NCBI GenBank assembly: GCA_020639075.1
Contig: JACKHI010000001.1
Location: 4,340,001-4,404,000 of the forward strand
Source of the DNA: Phycisphaerales bacterium
GTDB lineage: Bacteria; Planctomycetota; Phycisphaerae; UBA1845; UTPLA1
Direction: 5' to 3'
DNA: 64,000 nt
Made by a program: the position numbers and the translations under genes. Each line of letters begins with the position of its first letter. The stretch's first letter is position 1. This document shows positions 35,646 through 45,166 of the stretch, piece by piece. The notes below the pieces were generated by a model. It was not told where the DNA came from and did not search any database. It was given only the letters and a program-made list of their open reading frames with translations.

Positions 35646-37457
35646 TTACGGCTGCATGGCGCTTACGAATGACTGGATATCGCGTCCGTCTGCGACGCCG
35701 TCGAAGTTCATGTCGCAGCGCTCGATGTGAATCGGATCGTTGTCCAGCCCGCCAAGGACCGACGCAAGCATGATTGCGTCGTTGGCGTCAAGCTCGCCGT
35801 TTCCGTCGATGTCGCCTGTGAGCGGCGCGATGTTGTCGATCGCGACGCATGCGGAGAACTCCGACGTGTCGCCGGTCGTGATGCGCGTCGCTGTTGCTGT
35901 GAGGTACTCGCTCGGCGTCGCGCCGCTGATCGGCAGGTCCGCCGAGAAGCTCGCATGCCCCGCAGCGTTTGTCTGCACGTCGATGCCTCCGAGGAAGTAT
36001 CTTCCCTCGCCGAAGCCCGAATTCGAACAAACGGCGTTGGAGAAGAACTCGATGCGATAGGATTCCGAGGCGTGGCTGTCGAGGCTGCCGTCGATCTGCA
36101 TCGTGCCGCCCGCGTTCGTCGCCGGCGACAGAACAGGGAAGTTCTGCAGGCCGTTGCCGCCCGTGTCCGTATCGAGTGCGTCGTTCGGCGTAACGCCGAA
36201 GACATTGGTCGCCGGATGAAGGTCGATTCCGATTTCGACATTGGCGTAGATGGAATTGCCCGAAATTGTAGCGCCCGAAACGCCGTTTCGCACGCTCACG
36301 CCGCCGAGCCGGTGACCTGCAATCTCATTACCGTCACCGGGGTTCGGGCCGCCGATCAGAACGCCCTGGACCGGTCCCTGGAAGTAGTTCACCACGTCAA
36401 TGCCCGTCACGCTGCCGAGGATCGGTTCGTTGTTGGCGTTTAGTCCGACGGTATTGCCGACGATCGAGATGTTCGAACCCGTGCCGTAAACATGAATGCC
36501 GGTGCCGAAGACGAGCCCGGTCGCATGAGGACCGATGCCCACGGCGCGAATCGCCGCTACGCGATTGTTCCTGATCACGGCATTGCTGTTGATGCCTTCG
36601 AAACCGATGCCGACCGTCGACGCGGCGCTGCCTTGTGATAGCCCGTCGGGCGTCGTGCCGATCCAGTTGTTTTCGACGATCGTCCCGCTGGAATCGAAAA
36701 TCTGCACAGTCGTGCCGGAGGGATACCCCTCGCCGTCAAAGGTGCCGTAGCCGGTGATGTAATTGCGCTCCGCGAGCGTCGGGCCGCCGACGCGCGTATT
36801 CATGACGGGGCCCGTGCCGAATTCGCTGTCGAAGCCCTGTACGCGGACCCTGGAAACCGTGTTTCCAATGACGACGCAGTCGTTGGCGCGATCGATCTTG
36901 ATCGTCCCGCCGCGGTTGTTCCGCACGATGTTGCCCGTGCCGCCGTAGACCGTGATGTTGGTCGTTCCTGTGTTATCTTCGACGACGCCGTTCGAGCCCG
37001 TGAGCTGTATGCTCGTGCTGTCAAAACCGCGGATCGTGCTGTTGTCGCCGTTGAGAAAAACCTCGGCGCCCCAGAGCGCGACCTCACAACCGTTGGGATT
37101 CGTGTCGCCGGTGAACGCCGTCTGTGTCGTGCCGTCGATCGTGACGTCGTCGAATGATCGAAGGAAAAAGCCGTTGAGCGTCTGAAGCACGGCACGCCCC
37201 GGCAGCGCGAACTGAAGCGTCCACTCTTCCTGCGGAATCGCGAACGCAATCGTCTGATGGCCCGGCGTGTGATTCGTGGCGATCATCGCCTCGGAAAATG
37301 AGACTTTGCCGTCCGGGCCGGGCAAGTCGGCGATCGTGGCTGTCTGCCAGTCGACGTCGACGACGTCTGCGCCGGTGGTGACCGTCACGGTCTGCGCAAA
37401 ACCCGTTTGCGCGAGTATCGCGATAAGAAGTGAGGTGTAAACAGTGTAACGCGTCAT
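35646..37457 (-). CDS. Secreted right-handed beta-helix protein with dockerin
   Basis: The 603-residue product starts at an ATG with AAAGG upstream and has a signal peptide (LLIAILAQTGFAQ). The body is a parallel beta-helix with many short N-rich turns (SIVGNTVGLNANNEP, GNEIAGHRLGGVSV, GVSGATISGNSIYANVEI), as in NosD/pectate-lyase-like proteins. The C-terminus is a dockerin-like pair (GDIDGNGELDANDA, CDMNFDGVADGRDIQSF). No catalytic Asp cluster was identified. It is flanked by its own promoter-like element and a hairpin, so it appears monocistronic. Polysaccharide binding or cleavage is possible but unproven. Confidence 0.87.
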   Translation of the reverse strand: MTRYTVYTSLLIAILAQTGFAQTVTVTTGADVVDVDWQTATIADLPGPDGKVSFSEAMIATNHTPGHQTIAFAIPQEEWTLQFALPGRAVLQTLNGFFLRSFDDVTIDGTTQTAFTGDTNPNGCEVALWGAEVFLNGDNSTIRGFDSTSIQLTGSNGVVEDNTGTTNITVYGGTGNIVRNNRGGTIKIDRANDCVVIGNTVSRVRVQGFDSEFGTGPVMNTRVGGPTLAERNYITGYGTFDGEGYPSGTTVQIFDSSGTIVENNWIGTTPDGLSQGSAASTVGIGFEGINSNAVIRNNRVAAIRAVGIGPHATGLVFGTGIHVYGTGSNISIVGNTVGLNANNEPILGSVTGIDVVNYFQGPVQGVLIGGPNPGDGNEIAGHRLGGVSVRNGVSGATISGNSIYANVEIGIDLHPATNVFGVTPNDALDTDTGGNGLQNFPVLSPATNAGGTMQIDGSLDSHASESYRIEFFSNAVCSNSGFGEGRYFLGGIDVQTNAAGHASFSADLPISGATPSEYLTATATRITTGDTSEFSACVAIDNIAPLTGDIDGNGELDANDAIMLASVLGGLDNDPIHIERCDMNFDGVADGRDIQSFVSAMQP

Positions 37458-37505
37458 GATGCCCTACCTTTCCGTGCTGTCTGAGAATGTTCTGCGCACG
37501 CACAT

Positions 37506-37535
37506 GATTTACGAAAGCGTCGGACAGCCCGTCAA
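37506..37535 (-). promoter_or_regulatory. Sigma-70-like promoter of the beta-helix gene
   Basis: Read on the minus strand, TTGACG (37535-37530) and TAAATC (37511-37506) are 18 bases apart, about 50 bases before the start codon at 37457. The minus-10 box is imperfect. Confidence 0.4.
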
Positions 37536-37596
37536 GGGGGATCGATTTGATCCGAATTTGGCTTGCCGCGTTTCGCTTCGACGGATGTGACGCAAG

Positions 37597-37657
37597 TCGC
37601 GCCGCGATACATCTCGCGGCGCGATGCATCGTCGGCTGACACACAGCATCCTGTGTG
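37597..37657. repeat. Two adjacent perfect hairpins
   Basis: The first has an 11-bp stem (TCGCGCCGCGA / TCGCGGCGCGA, 37597-37624); the second a 7-bp stem (CACACAG / CTGTGTG, 37640-37657). They lie in the upstream region of the minus-strand beta-helix gene. They could be operators, transcript structures or part of the palindrome-rich gap. Confidence 0.5.
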
Positions 37658-37733
37658 CCATTTCATGCAATTGTCGCGGAGAATGCGGTGGACCGAGTTG
37701 ATGTCGATTGTTTCCGTCGATTGGAACAAGAAA

Positions 37734-37788
37734 ACTGTGCATGCGTGCGCAGTATTTGACGAGACTGTGTGTCAGCACTGTGCATGCG
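37734..37788. repeat. Direct repeat ACTGTGCATGCG, two copies
   Basis: Identical 12-mers at 37734-37745 and 37777-37788 are 43 bases apart, about four helical turns, which would place two bound proteins on the same DNA face. Each holds the palindrome GCATGC. Confidence 0.35.
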
Positions 37789-37894
37789 CTCACAGCGATG
37801 ACATCGTCGAGAATTCTGCAAAAGAAAAAGGTTCATCACGGAAAATCGGGATGACTCGGTGTTCTGGTACAAACGCAACAGGTGTATCCACTCT

Positions 37895-38097
37895 GGATCC
37901 CGTAGGGATCACATGAGAATAGCCCCCCGTTTCCAACGGGGGGTTGGCGGCCGTTTCTTGAGGCCCCGTCCCAGCGGGACGGGATGAGGTTGATGCGCTG
38001 AGTCGCGCCGTACCTACGGAACGGAAATGGTAGTAACCAAACAAACAATCCCAGCCTTGAAAGGCTGGGCTATTCTCAAAACGTCCCTATCGGGACG
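37895..38097. repeat. Mosaic of intergenic palindromes
   Basis: Successive palindromes fill about 200 bases: GGATCC..GGATC; CCCCCCGTT/AACGGGGGG (37923-37943); CCCGTCCC/GGGACGGG (37965-37983); CCCAGCCTT/AAGGCTGGG (38050-38069); CGTCCC/GGGACG (38082-38097). AGAATAGCCC near 37917 and its inverse GGGCTATTCT near 38068 bracket the central part. The form is that of REP-like or miniature elements common between genes of planctomycetes. No transposase or tyrosine-type REP nuclease is nearby. Confidence 0.65.
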
Positions 38098-38160
38098 CGG
38101 TACTCGCGCTTCGGCAGATGCCTATGGAGTTTCACGATATACCGTGATGAACCAAGAAAT

Positions 38161-38234
38161 CCAGCACCGAGGTGTTGAACATCGGTGCTGGAATATCGAA
38201 GTCTCTGTCAGTTGCGACGTGTCGCGTCAGAGAC
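38161..38234 (-). terminator. Double hairpin terminator of the metal-efflux operon
   Basis: On the minus strand, just after the four-YHS gene, come GTCTCTG/CAGAGAC enclosing GCGAC/GTCGC (38201-38234) and then the 10-bp stem CCAGCACCGA/TCGGTGCTGG (38161-38191), which is followed on the minus strand by ATTTCTT. Confidence 0.6.
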
Positions 38235-38237
38235 GAT

Positions 38238-39089
38238 TCACTTTCGTGCCGCATCCACTTTCGCGATGTACTTCGCCGGCTCCGCGTCGAACTTCTTGAA
38301 GCAGCCGGAACAACAGAATCTGATCAGCCGATTGGCGACGATCCGTTCGACGGGTTCGCCCATGGAGCCTAGCTCTTCACCGGTGACGGGGCACGTTGTC
38401 AGCGGGTAGTTCTTTCCCTGCGCACTGCGGACAGCCGCGTCGAGCTCGGCGGAGTACCTCGCCGGGTCCTTTTCGATTTTCCTGGCGCAGTCTTTGCAGC
38501 AGAGTCGATAGAGTCGGTTCTTGAATACGTATTCGTACGCCGTGTCCTTGCCTTTGCGCTTGAGCGGTTCGTGCGTCACGATGCATGTATCCAGCGGGTA
38601 ATGCGGACGCTGGTCGTCGGCCATCTGCTTATCCATCTTGTCGAAGTACTTCTTCGTGTCCTTCTCGATCTTCTTGAAGCAGCCGGCGCAGCAGACGCGG
38701 ACTTCGCGACCCTCGATGATCTTGATAGGCGGATCGCCCATGCTTCCGAGCTCCTCATCCGTGACGACGCATTTCGTCAGCGTATAAATGTCGCCCCCGA
38801 ATTCCTTGGCTTCGCCTTTCTTGCCGACAGCCTGGGCCGCGATGAACTCATCCTTCTTTTGATCGTCCCATGCGAGGAATTTGTCATCGCACGCGGGACA
38901 GCAGAATCCGACGCGCCGGCCCTTGTATTCGATGAACGTCTTGCCGTCGATCGCACGGCCGCTGATCGGGCACATCGTATTGACAGCTTCCTTCGTTTCC
39001 GGCTTGTCCTCTTTCGGCGGTTCGCTCGCGAAGGCAATTGCAGCGCAAACGATCAACACGATCGGCGTCAAAGTGACGAGTTTCTTCAT
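38238..39089 (-). CDS. Periplasmic protein of four YHS/TRASH-like metal-binding domains
   Basis: A signal peptide (LVTLTPIVLIVCAAIAFA) is followed by four tandem domains of about 60 residues, each with a C-P/V-hydrophobic-(S/T) front motif and a rear CC..C motif: MCPISG with FCCPAC; KCVVTDEE with VCCAGC; TCIVTHEP with LCCKDC; TCPVTGEE with FCCSGC. These are YHS/TRASH-like domains associated with copper and other soft metals. The 283-residue protein lies 105 bases downstream of CusA on the same strand and so probably belongs to the efflux operon, perhaps as a periplasmic metal buffer or chaperone. Which metal it binds cannot be told. Confidence 0.88.
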   Translation of the reverse strand: MKKLVTLTPIVLIVCAAIAFASEPPKEDKPETKEAVNTMCPISGRAIDGKTFIEYKGRRVGFCCPACDDKFLAWDDQKKDEFIAAQAVGKKGEAKEFGGDIYTLTKCVVTDEELGSMGDPPIKIIEGREVRVCCAGCFKKIEKDTKKYFDKMDKQMADDQRPHYPLDTCIVTHEPLKRKGKDTAYEYVFKNRLYRLCCKDCARKIEKDPARYSAELDAAVRSAQGKNYPLTTCPVTGEELGSMGEPVERIVANRLIRFCCSGCFKKFDAEPAKYIAKVDAARK

Positions 39090-39194
39090 GATAGTCCTCC
39101 TGTCTTGTTGGATGGGCCGTGCCCACCACGGGTTAAGGGTACTTCCAGGTAAATGCGAAGTGCCTGCCTTGATCGGTTCGCGCTCGTTCGTGGA

Positions 39195-42100
39195 TCATCG
39201 CGCAAAGTCCTGATCCGGAAGGCCGAATCGCCATTTCATTTGTTTCAATCCGCAATAGCACACAGGAACGACGAAGAGCGTGATCAACTCGACGAGCATT
39301 CCGCCGAAGACGGGGATCGCCATCGGCACCATCACGTCGCTGCCGCGACCGGTCGAGATCATGACCGGCACAAGCGCCGCCAGCGTCGTGAAAGTCGTCA
39401 TCAGGCACGGACGTATGCGACGCAGGCCCGCGTCGACGACTCGCTGTTCGATTTCGTCATATTGTCGAATCGGTCTGCGGCTGAATGTTTGGTCGAGATA
39501 GGTCCCGAGCACGATACCATCGTCCACGGCGATGCCGAACAGCGCGATAAAGCCGACCCAGACGGCCACAGTGAGATACATCTCGTCGCCTGCGAAGCCG
39601 CGGTCCATGATGCCGACGGCATACAGCGCGTTCTGGATCGAAGGCCAGAAGTCGAGCAGGATGAATCCGCCGGCGAAGGCGACGGGGATCGCGAGAAACA
39701 CGACCAATGTCAACGGTATCCGTTTGAATTGCAGGTAGATCAGCACGAAGTTGATCATGAGCACCAACGGGACGAGCAGACTCAGTCGCCGTTTCGCTTT
39801 CAGGTTCCGCTCATAGCTGCCGGTCCATTTCGGCTTGCTGATTCCCTCAGGCAATTTCAGGGTCCCGTCGATCAGCGCCTTGTCGATGATCGACTTGCCG
39901 CGCTCCACGAGCGTCGTTTCATCCACGCCGACGTTGCTCATCGTGACGTAACTGACAAACTTCGCGCCCTCGCGCCGAATGCTCATCGGTCCGACGACCG
40001 TCTTGATGTCCGCAACGAGCGAAATCGGTATCTGTGCGCCGCCGGGCGTCGAAACGAGTGTCCGCTCGAGATCGGGAATGTTGTCGCGCAGTTCGCGCTC
40101 ATACCGAATGCGCACGGGATAGCGATCGAGTCCCTCGTACGTCGTCGTCAGATTCATCCCGCCGATCGCCAGCTCGATCACATTCTGGACGTCCCGGATG
40201 TTGACGCCGTAGCGAGCGATGGCCTCGCGATCAATGTGGAATTCCAGGTAGGGCTTGCCGTTCACGCGAATCGCGTTGATCGCTTCGGCATGATCCAGTT
40301 CGCGGCGCAATAGCGACTCGACGGCGACCGCGGCCTCCTCGCAGCGCTCGATCGAGTCGCCGTAGATCTTCAGACCGATCTTTGCGTTGAGTCCTGTCGA
40401 GAGCATCTCGACGCGCGTGCGAATAGGCTGAAGCTGCACAGAGGGCAGCACGCCCGGAAAGCTGCCCGCCCGCTGAATCTCCGACCAGATTTCGTCCATC
40501 GTTCGACGGCGTTTTCGATCGGAATTGTCCGGGTCGTCGACAAGCGGCCATTCGGAGCGCGGCTTGAGTGAGATCACAGTCTCGAGCATTCCGATGGGGG
40601 CGGGGTCCAGTGCGGATTCGACGCGGCCCAGTTTTCCGACGACGGTTTTCACTTCAGGAATCGTCGAGAACTGAATGTCCTGCTTGCGCATTACATCCAT
40701 GACCGTATTGATCGAGCCGGCGGGCAGTACGCTCGGCATATAGAGGAAGTCCCCTTCGTCGAGCGGCGGCATGAATTCCTGGCCGATGCCCCGTGCGTCC
40801 TCCGAGAGCTTGCGAATCAGCGGATATTGCGACGGCACGATATTGTCGTCGCCCGCCGTGAATACGGCCGCCGCAGCCGCCTGGTTTCGATCGGCGACGT
40901 TCAGATGATGCAACAGTAGGGCAAGCGCGATACCAAGGACGATGCCTCCGAGTTTCGACAATCGTCGAGACGTATGGCCCGACTTCTTTCCTCGCGCCGC
41001 GAAGAAGACAGCCGAGTCGAAGATCAGGGGCAGAACGAATCCCCCGACGAGAATGCCCGCCGCGAGGTGAATCCACCACGCCAGCGACCATTCAGAGATG
41101 CCGATTGAATCCAAGGCGACTATGAAGGGCCGGAGCATCGCGCCCCACCCGAGCCAGATGCCCAGCCCCCAGACGACCAGTGCCACCGGCATGGCGAGGA
41201 ACATGAGCTTGTGATGCAGAAGGTAGCGGAGCGTCGGTTCGTAGATGCGGCATATCCATCGGCTCAGGAGATTGCGCTCAATGGGACGAAGCTCCTCCCT
41301 CATCGTGACCCAGCAGATCACGAAACACATCAAGGCGATCAATATCGCATCGATCGGGCGGGCAAGGCCCGTGTATTGACGCAGGGGCTCGCCGACTGAA
41401 CCGAAGGCCGTGGTGGATGCCGTCAGAGTGTGCCAGCCGATTCCGACGCCGACAGCGAGGATCGAGGCGACGATCAGCGCGATTCGCTTCGATGGCCGAC
41501 GAGACTTGAGCATGTACGATGCGAACGGCGGAACCAGGACAAGCGCCATCAGGACGCTGGCGACAAGACAGAATGTCTTCGTCCACGCGAGCGGCGTAAA
41601 CAGGCGCGCCGACTGGCCCTCGAGGAAGAACACCGGGAGAAACGACACGACCGTCGTACTGACGGCCGTCAGAATCGCGCTTCCCACTTCCGTCGCCGCA
41701 TCCGTCACGACGGCGCTTCGCGTGGCATCGTCGATGATCGTTCTCGGCCGGCCGTCGCGCCCCGTTTCGATGCGGGCAAAGTCGTCGCGCCGGTCCGTGA
41801 GGTGCTGGTAGATGTTCTCCGTCATCACGATGCCCATGTCGACCATCGTGCCGATCGCGATCGCGATGCCGGCCAGGCTCATGATGTTCGAGCCGAGATC
41901 AAGCGCCTGCATGCAGATGAATGCGAGGAGAATCGCCAACGGCAACGTGACGGCGATGACCAGGCTGCTTCTGAAATGAAGCAGAAAGAGCACGACGACG
42001 ATGATCGTGATCAGGACTTCCTGCCAGAGCGCCGTCACAAGTGTGCCCATCGTTTCGTCGATGAGCCCGGAGCGATCGTAGAAGGCGTTGATTCGGGCCC

Positions 42101-43247
42101 CCGGCGGCATGCCCGCCTCGATGTCCGGCAGGATGTCCTTGATGCGATAGATCACGTCGAGCGGATTTTCACCGTAGCGCATGATGACGCTGGCGCCCAC
42201 GGCCTCGGCGCCCATTTTGTCGAGCGCCCCGCGACGGAAGTCCGGCCCCGTCGTGACGGCGCCGAGCTGACGCACATAAATCGGCGTGCCGTCGACAGCT
42301 TTGACGACAATGTTCTCGATATCGCGGAGCGTCGCCTGCTCACGCGCCTGTCGGCTTCCGACGCCGCGCTGCCCGCCGCCGAGAAAACCGATGCCGCGCA
42401 CGAGCACTTCCATGCCGTTCTGTTCGATGACCTTGGCGCCGACGTCGACGTTCGATTCCCGAACGGCCTTCGCGAGCCCCGCGAGATTGACGTTGTACGC
42501 GCGCATGGCGTCGGGATTCACGTCGATCTGGTATTGCCGCACGTAGCCGCCGACGCTCGCGACCTCGCTGACGCCGCTCACGCCTTCGAGCGCCAGCTTG
42601 ACGTCAAAATCCTGCATCGCGCGAAGCTGATCCAGCGGAATCTCGCTGAACAGTAGCGCCTTGCCGTCCAGCGGACAGTGCTTCGGTTCGGCGGCGTCGA
42701 GTCGCTGTTCGAGCGATGCGTCGGACTTCAGCTGCGCGATGCGCGACGATTTCAAGAGTGTTCCATCCTCGTCGAACCGCAGACCGGGATGGGACTCGCA
42801 ATACCAGCCGTTGTCGATCGTATACCAGAAGATCTGGCCGAGTGCCGTCGCGTCAGGCCCGAGCACAGGGCGTACGCCTTCCGGCAGCGTCGACTGCGCA
42901 ACGTTCAATCGTTCGAGCACGCGGCTGCGCGCCCAGTAGAACCCCGTGTCGTCGTCGAACACGATGTAGATGATCGACCAGCCGAAGCCGCTCGTCGCGC
43001 GGACTTCATGGACGCCCGGCACGCCCTGCAAAGCAACGGTCAGCGGATATGTAACCTGTTCGTCGACATCCTTCGGGCTGCGCCCCATCCACTCGGTGAA
43101 GACGATCGCCTGGTTCTCGGCGATGTCCGGAATGGCGTCTTTCGGATTCTGTTCGAACGCGCGCCAGCCGAAAACGGCGATCGCCACGGCAAGAATCAGC
43201 GCCAGAATCGGCGTACGCAGGAATGTTCGGATCAGTCCGTCGATCAT
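39195..43247 (-). CDS. cusA: CusA/CzcA-type RND heavy-metal efflux pump, enlarged
   Basis: The 1,350-residue pump is about 300 residues longer than E. coli CusA. Family hallmarks are present: RTPILALILAVAIAVFGW at the start, VYPLT-like VTYPLTVALQGVPGV, LPEGVRPVLGPDATALGQI, SLAGIAIAIGTMVDMGIVMT and LPVFFLEGQSARLFTPLAWT. Two insertions account for the size. One (about 146-200) has CESHP and HCPLDGK, a C-x2-H..C motif like a broken heavy-metal-binding domain. The others (about 585-655 and 700-800) add hydrophobic helices around the seventh membrane segment. The start overlaps the CusB stop (ATGA). Monovalent copper/silver export is inferred from the subunits around it. Confidence 0.93.
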   Translation of the reverse strand: MIDGLIRTFLRTPILALILAVAIAVFGWRAFEQNPKDAIPDIAENQAIVFTEWMGRSPKDVDEQVTYPLTVALQGVPGVHEVRATSGFGWSIIYIVFDDDTGFYWARSRVLERLNVAQSTLPEGVRPVLGPDATALGQIFWYTIDNGWYCESHPGLRFDEDGTLLKSSRIAQLKSDASLEQRLDAAEPKHCPLDGKALLFSEIPLDQLRAMQDFDVKLALEGVSGVSEVASVGGYVRQYQIDVNPDAMRAYNVNLAGLAKAVRESNVDVGAKVIEQNGMEVLVRGIGFLGGGQRGVGSRQAREQATLRDIENIVVKAVDGTPIYVRQLGAVTTGPDFRRGALDKMGAEAVGASVIMRYGENPLDVIYRIKDILPDIEAGMPPGARINAFYDRSGLIDETMGTLVTALWQEVLITIIVVVLFLLHFRSSLVIAVTLPLAILLAFICMQALDLGSNIMSLAGIAIAIGTMVDMGIVMTENIYQHLTDRRDDFARIETGRDGRPRTIIDDATRSAVVTDAATEVGSAILTAVSTTVVSFLPVFFLEGQSARLFTPLAWTKTFCLVASVLMALVLVPPFASYMLKSRRPSKRIALIVASILAVGVGIGWHTLTASTTAFGSVGEPLRQYTGLARPIDAILIALMCFVICWVTMREELRPIERNLLSRWICRIYEPTLRYLLHHKLMFLAMPVALVVWGLGIWLGWGAMLRPFIVALDSIGISEWSLAWWIHLAAGILVGGFVLPLIFDSAVFFAARGKKSGHTSRRLSKLGGIVLGIALALLLHHLNVADRNQAAAAAVFTAGDDNIVPSQYPLIRKLSEDARGIGQEFMPPLDEGDFLYMPSVLPAGSINTVMDVMRKQDIQFSTIPEVKTVVGKLGRVESALDPAPIGMLETVISLKPRSEWPLVDDPDNSDRKRRRTMDEIWSEIQRAGSFPGVLPSVQLQPIRTRVEMLSTGLNAKIGLKIYGDSIERCEEAAVAVESLLRRELDHAEAINAIRVNGKPYLEFHIDREAIARYGVNIRDVQNVIELAIGGMNLTTTYEGLDRYPVRIRYERELRDNIPDLERTLVSTPGGAQIPISLVADIKTVVGPMSIRREGAKFVSYVTMSNVGVDETTLVERGKSIIDKALIDGTLKLPEGISKPKWTGSYERNLKAKRRLSLLVPLVLMINFVLIYLQFKRIPLTLVVFLAIPVAFAGGFILLDFWPSIQNALYAVGIMDRGFAGDEMYLTVAVWVGFIALFGIAVDDGIVLGTYLDQTFSRRPIRQYDEIEQRVVDAGLRRIRPCLMTTFTTLAALVPVMISTGRGSDVMVPMAIPVFGGMLVELITLFVVPVCYCGLKQMKWRFGLPDQDFAR

Positions 43248-45166
43248 GGCTGCGTCCCCGGTTCCGCCAGTTTCCGTTGAATCTCCGCTGCCGTGGCCGT
43301 CGGCAGTTTCGCAAGGTACTTCTCCGGATCATTCTTGAAACGCTCGATGCAGGGCGGACAGCAGAAATAGACGCGAACGCCGTGGAAGTCCGTGAAGACC
43401 TCGGGATCGATCTCATTGCCCATGACCGGGCAGAGCGTCTGTTTTGTGTCGTCGATCGCCGCATTCGATGCCGCGGCGTGCCCGGAATGACTCGGCATCG
43501 CGTCGGGATCATTCCCAGGCATCGGAGTCGATCGGTTGAACAGGCTCGGCTTGCCGGAGATCTGCATCTGGCTGTCGATCGCGAAATTCCCTCGAACGAC
43601 GACACGCTGGCCCGCATGGACGCCCGAGAGAATCGGAAAGTACTCGACGCCCTCGTCGTCCTCCGCCAGCGGGCCGACGTCCACGCGCGCGGCCGCATAG
43701 ACGCCGGGTTCCTTTTCGAGATAGACAAGCGATCGCTCGCCCGTCTGCAGGACGGCCTCGCGGGGGACGGCCAGCACCTCGCCGGCCGCACGCGGTTCGC
43801 GATAGCCGGGCAGCTCTGCGACGGCGATCAACTGCATTCCGCAGATCTTGCAGTTACCGACGGCGTCGCTCGCCTCCCAGGGATGCATCGGACACACATA
43901 GGCGCCATCGGCGTGCGGTATCGCCGGCGCTCCGGCGTCGGCCAGCGACACGAATAACTCCGCATTGACGAACATGCCCGGCTTCAGCAGGCCTTCGCGG
44001 TTCTTTGCATTGACGCGCACGGCGATCGTCCGTGTTGCAGGATCGACAAGCGGCGCGACGAACGCGATCTGTCCACCGATCTCTTCGCCCGGCATCGCGC
44101 TGCTTGTGACGCGCACGTGTTGGAGCGGCGCGATCCAGGGCAGATCGGATTCGTAGACGTCGAGAAGGATCCACACGAAGTCGAGGTCCGCGATCTCATA
44201 AAGCGGCTCCCCCGTCTTGACGTACATGCCTTCCATCGCCGCCTTGCGAACGATCGTGCCGCCGATGGGCGCGTAGACCGTCAGCCGGGTCGACGACTTC
44301 CGCTCGCGTCGAATTCTGTCGACTTGTTCCTTCGTGACGCCGAGCAATTCCAGTTGACGCTCCGCGGATTGGACGAGTCGTTCCGCGCGCTCGCGTGTCG
44401 AGGCGTTCGCGCCGCCCAGCGACTCGACGCCGCGGATCGCCGTGAGAAATTCCTCCTGCGCCGTGACAAGATCGGGGCTGTAGATCTCGACAAGATGATC
44501 GCCTTCCGCAACGACCATGCCGGAGTAGTCCGCGAAGAGCCGATCGATACGGCCGGCAATCCAGGCCGTGACCATCTTGTGTCGCGTCTCGTCGTAGCCG
44601 ACTTTGCCGACAGTGCGGATGTGTTTGAATAATCGCCGCTTCGAAACTTCCTCCGTTGCGACCTCCGCAAGCCGCCGGGCCCGTTCGTTCAGCTTCAATT
44701 CGAGATCCGAGCCCTCGTGTGCCGACATCGTTTCAATGGCTTCGCGTTTCATACCGCAGACGGGGCATCGACTGTTGGGGTCCGTGCTTGGCGTGTCGTT
44801 GCACTCCGGCATCGTGCACATGTAGAGTTGCTGACCTGCGGCGGGGCGGTTTGCATGCGTCGCCGTCGCGCGAGGCTTTTCGCCGGGCACGTCGCTTCCT
44901 GAATATTTCGGCACCAGCTTCATTCCGCAGATCGGGCAGTTGCCGGGCGCCGACTCGCGAACTTCAGGATGCATCGTGCATGTCCAGTATTCAATGGCGG
45001 TTTCGGCAGGCGCCTGCGCCTCGCCGGCGCTTTGCTTCCCGGACATGAGTGCGACGCGCGCATGGTTCATTCTGCACGTCGCCCAGGCGAGCAGGGCGAT
45101 CAGACAGACGAGAAGAATCACCCAGCGGATCAACAGCGTTCGTCCTTCTTGCATGCGTTCGTTCAT
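43244..45166 (-). CDS. cusB: CusB-type adaptor with three heavy-metal-binding domains and a YHS domain
   Basis: The 640-residue adaptor has a membrane helix at about 12-31. Heavy-metal-binding domains lie at 60-86 (YWTCTMHPEVR, CPICGMKLVP), 115-142 (YMCTMPECND, CPVCGMK) and, unusually, inside the beta-domain at 423-449 (YVCPMHPWEA, CKICGMQL). The lipoyl/coiled-coil core lies between, from GYDETRHKMVTAWIAGRIDR to IGGTIVRKAAMEGMYVKTGE. The end (577-622) is a YHS domain (LCPVMGNEID, FCCPPC). This is a CusB with four metal modules, expected to pass Cu/Ag to the pump. Both ends overlap neighbours by ATGA. Confidence 0.92.
   Translation of the reverse strand: MNERMQEGRTLLIRWVILLVCLIALLAWATCRMNHARVALMSGKQSAGEAQAPAETAIEYWTCTMHPEVRESAPGNCPICGMKLVPKYSGSDVPGEKPRATATHANRPAAGQQLYMCTMPECNDTPSTDPNSRCPVCGMKREAIETMSAHEGSDLELKLNERARRLAEVATEEVSKRRLFKHIRTVGKVGYDETRHKMVTAWIAGRIDRLFADYSGMVVAEGDHLVEIYSPDLVTAQEEFLTAIRGVESLGGANASTRERAERLVQSAERQLELLGVTKEQVDRIRRERKSSTRLTVYAPIGGTIVRKAAMEGMYVKTGEPLYEIADLDFVWILLDVYESDLPWIAPLQHVRVTSSAMPGEEIGGQIAFVAPLVDPATRTIAVRVNAKNREGLLKPGMFVNAELFVSLADAGAPAIPHADGAYVCPMHPWEASDAVGNCKICGMQLIAVAELPGYREPRAAGEVLAVPREAVLQTGERSLVYLEKEPGVYAAARVDVGPLAEDDEGVEYFPILSGVHAGQRVVVRGNFAIDSQMQISGKPSLFNRSTPMPGNDPDAMPSHSGHAAASNAAIDDTKQTLCPVMGNEIDPEVFTDFHGVRVYFCCPPCIERFKNDPEKYLAKLPTATAAEIQRKLAEPGTQP

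Noticed and set aside
37563..37916. 117-codon + strand frame in the palindrome-rich gap
   Set aside because: No ribosome site, no protein-like composition; it crosses hairpins and repeats.
37895..38100. Possible CRISPR array
   Set aside because: The palindromes differ from each other and are not regularly spaced repeats.
39153..42656. Long + strand frames opposite cusA, including 386 and 408 codons
   Set aside because: Charged, motif-free translations opposite a clear pump gene; they reflect high GC codon bias.
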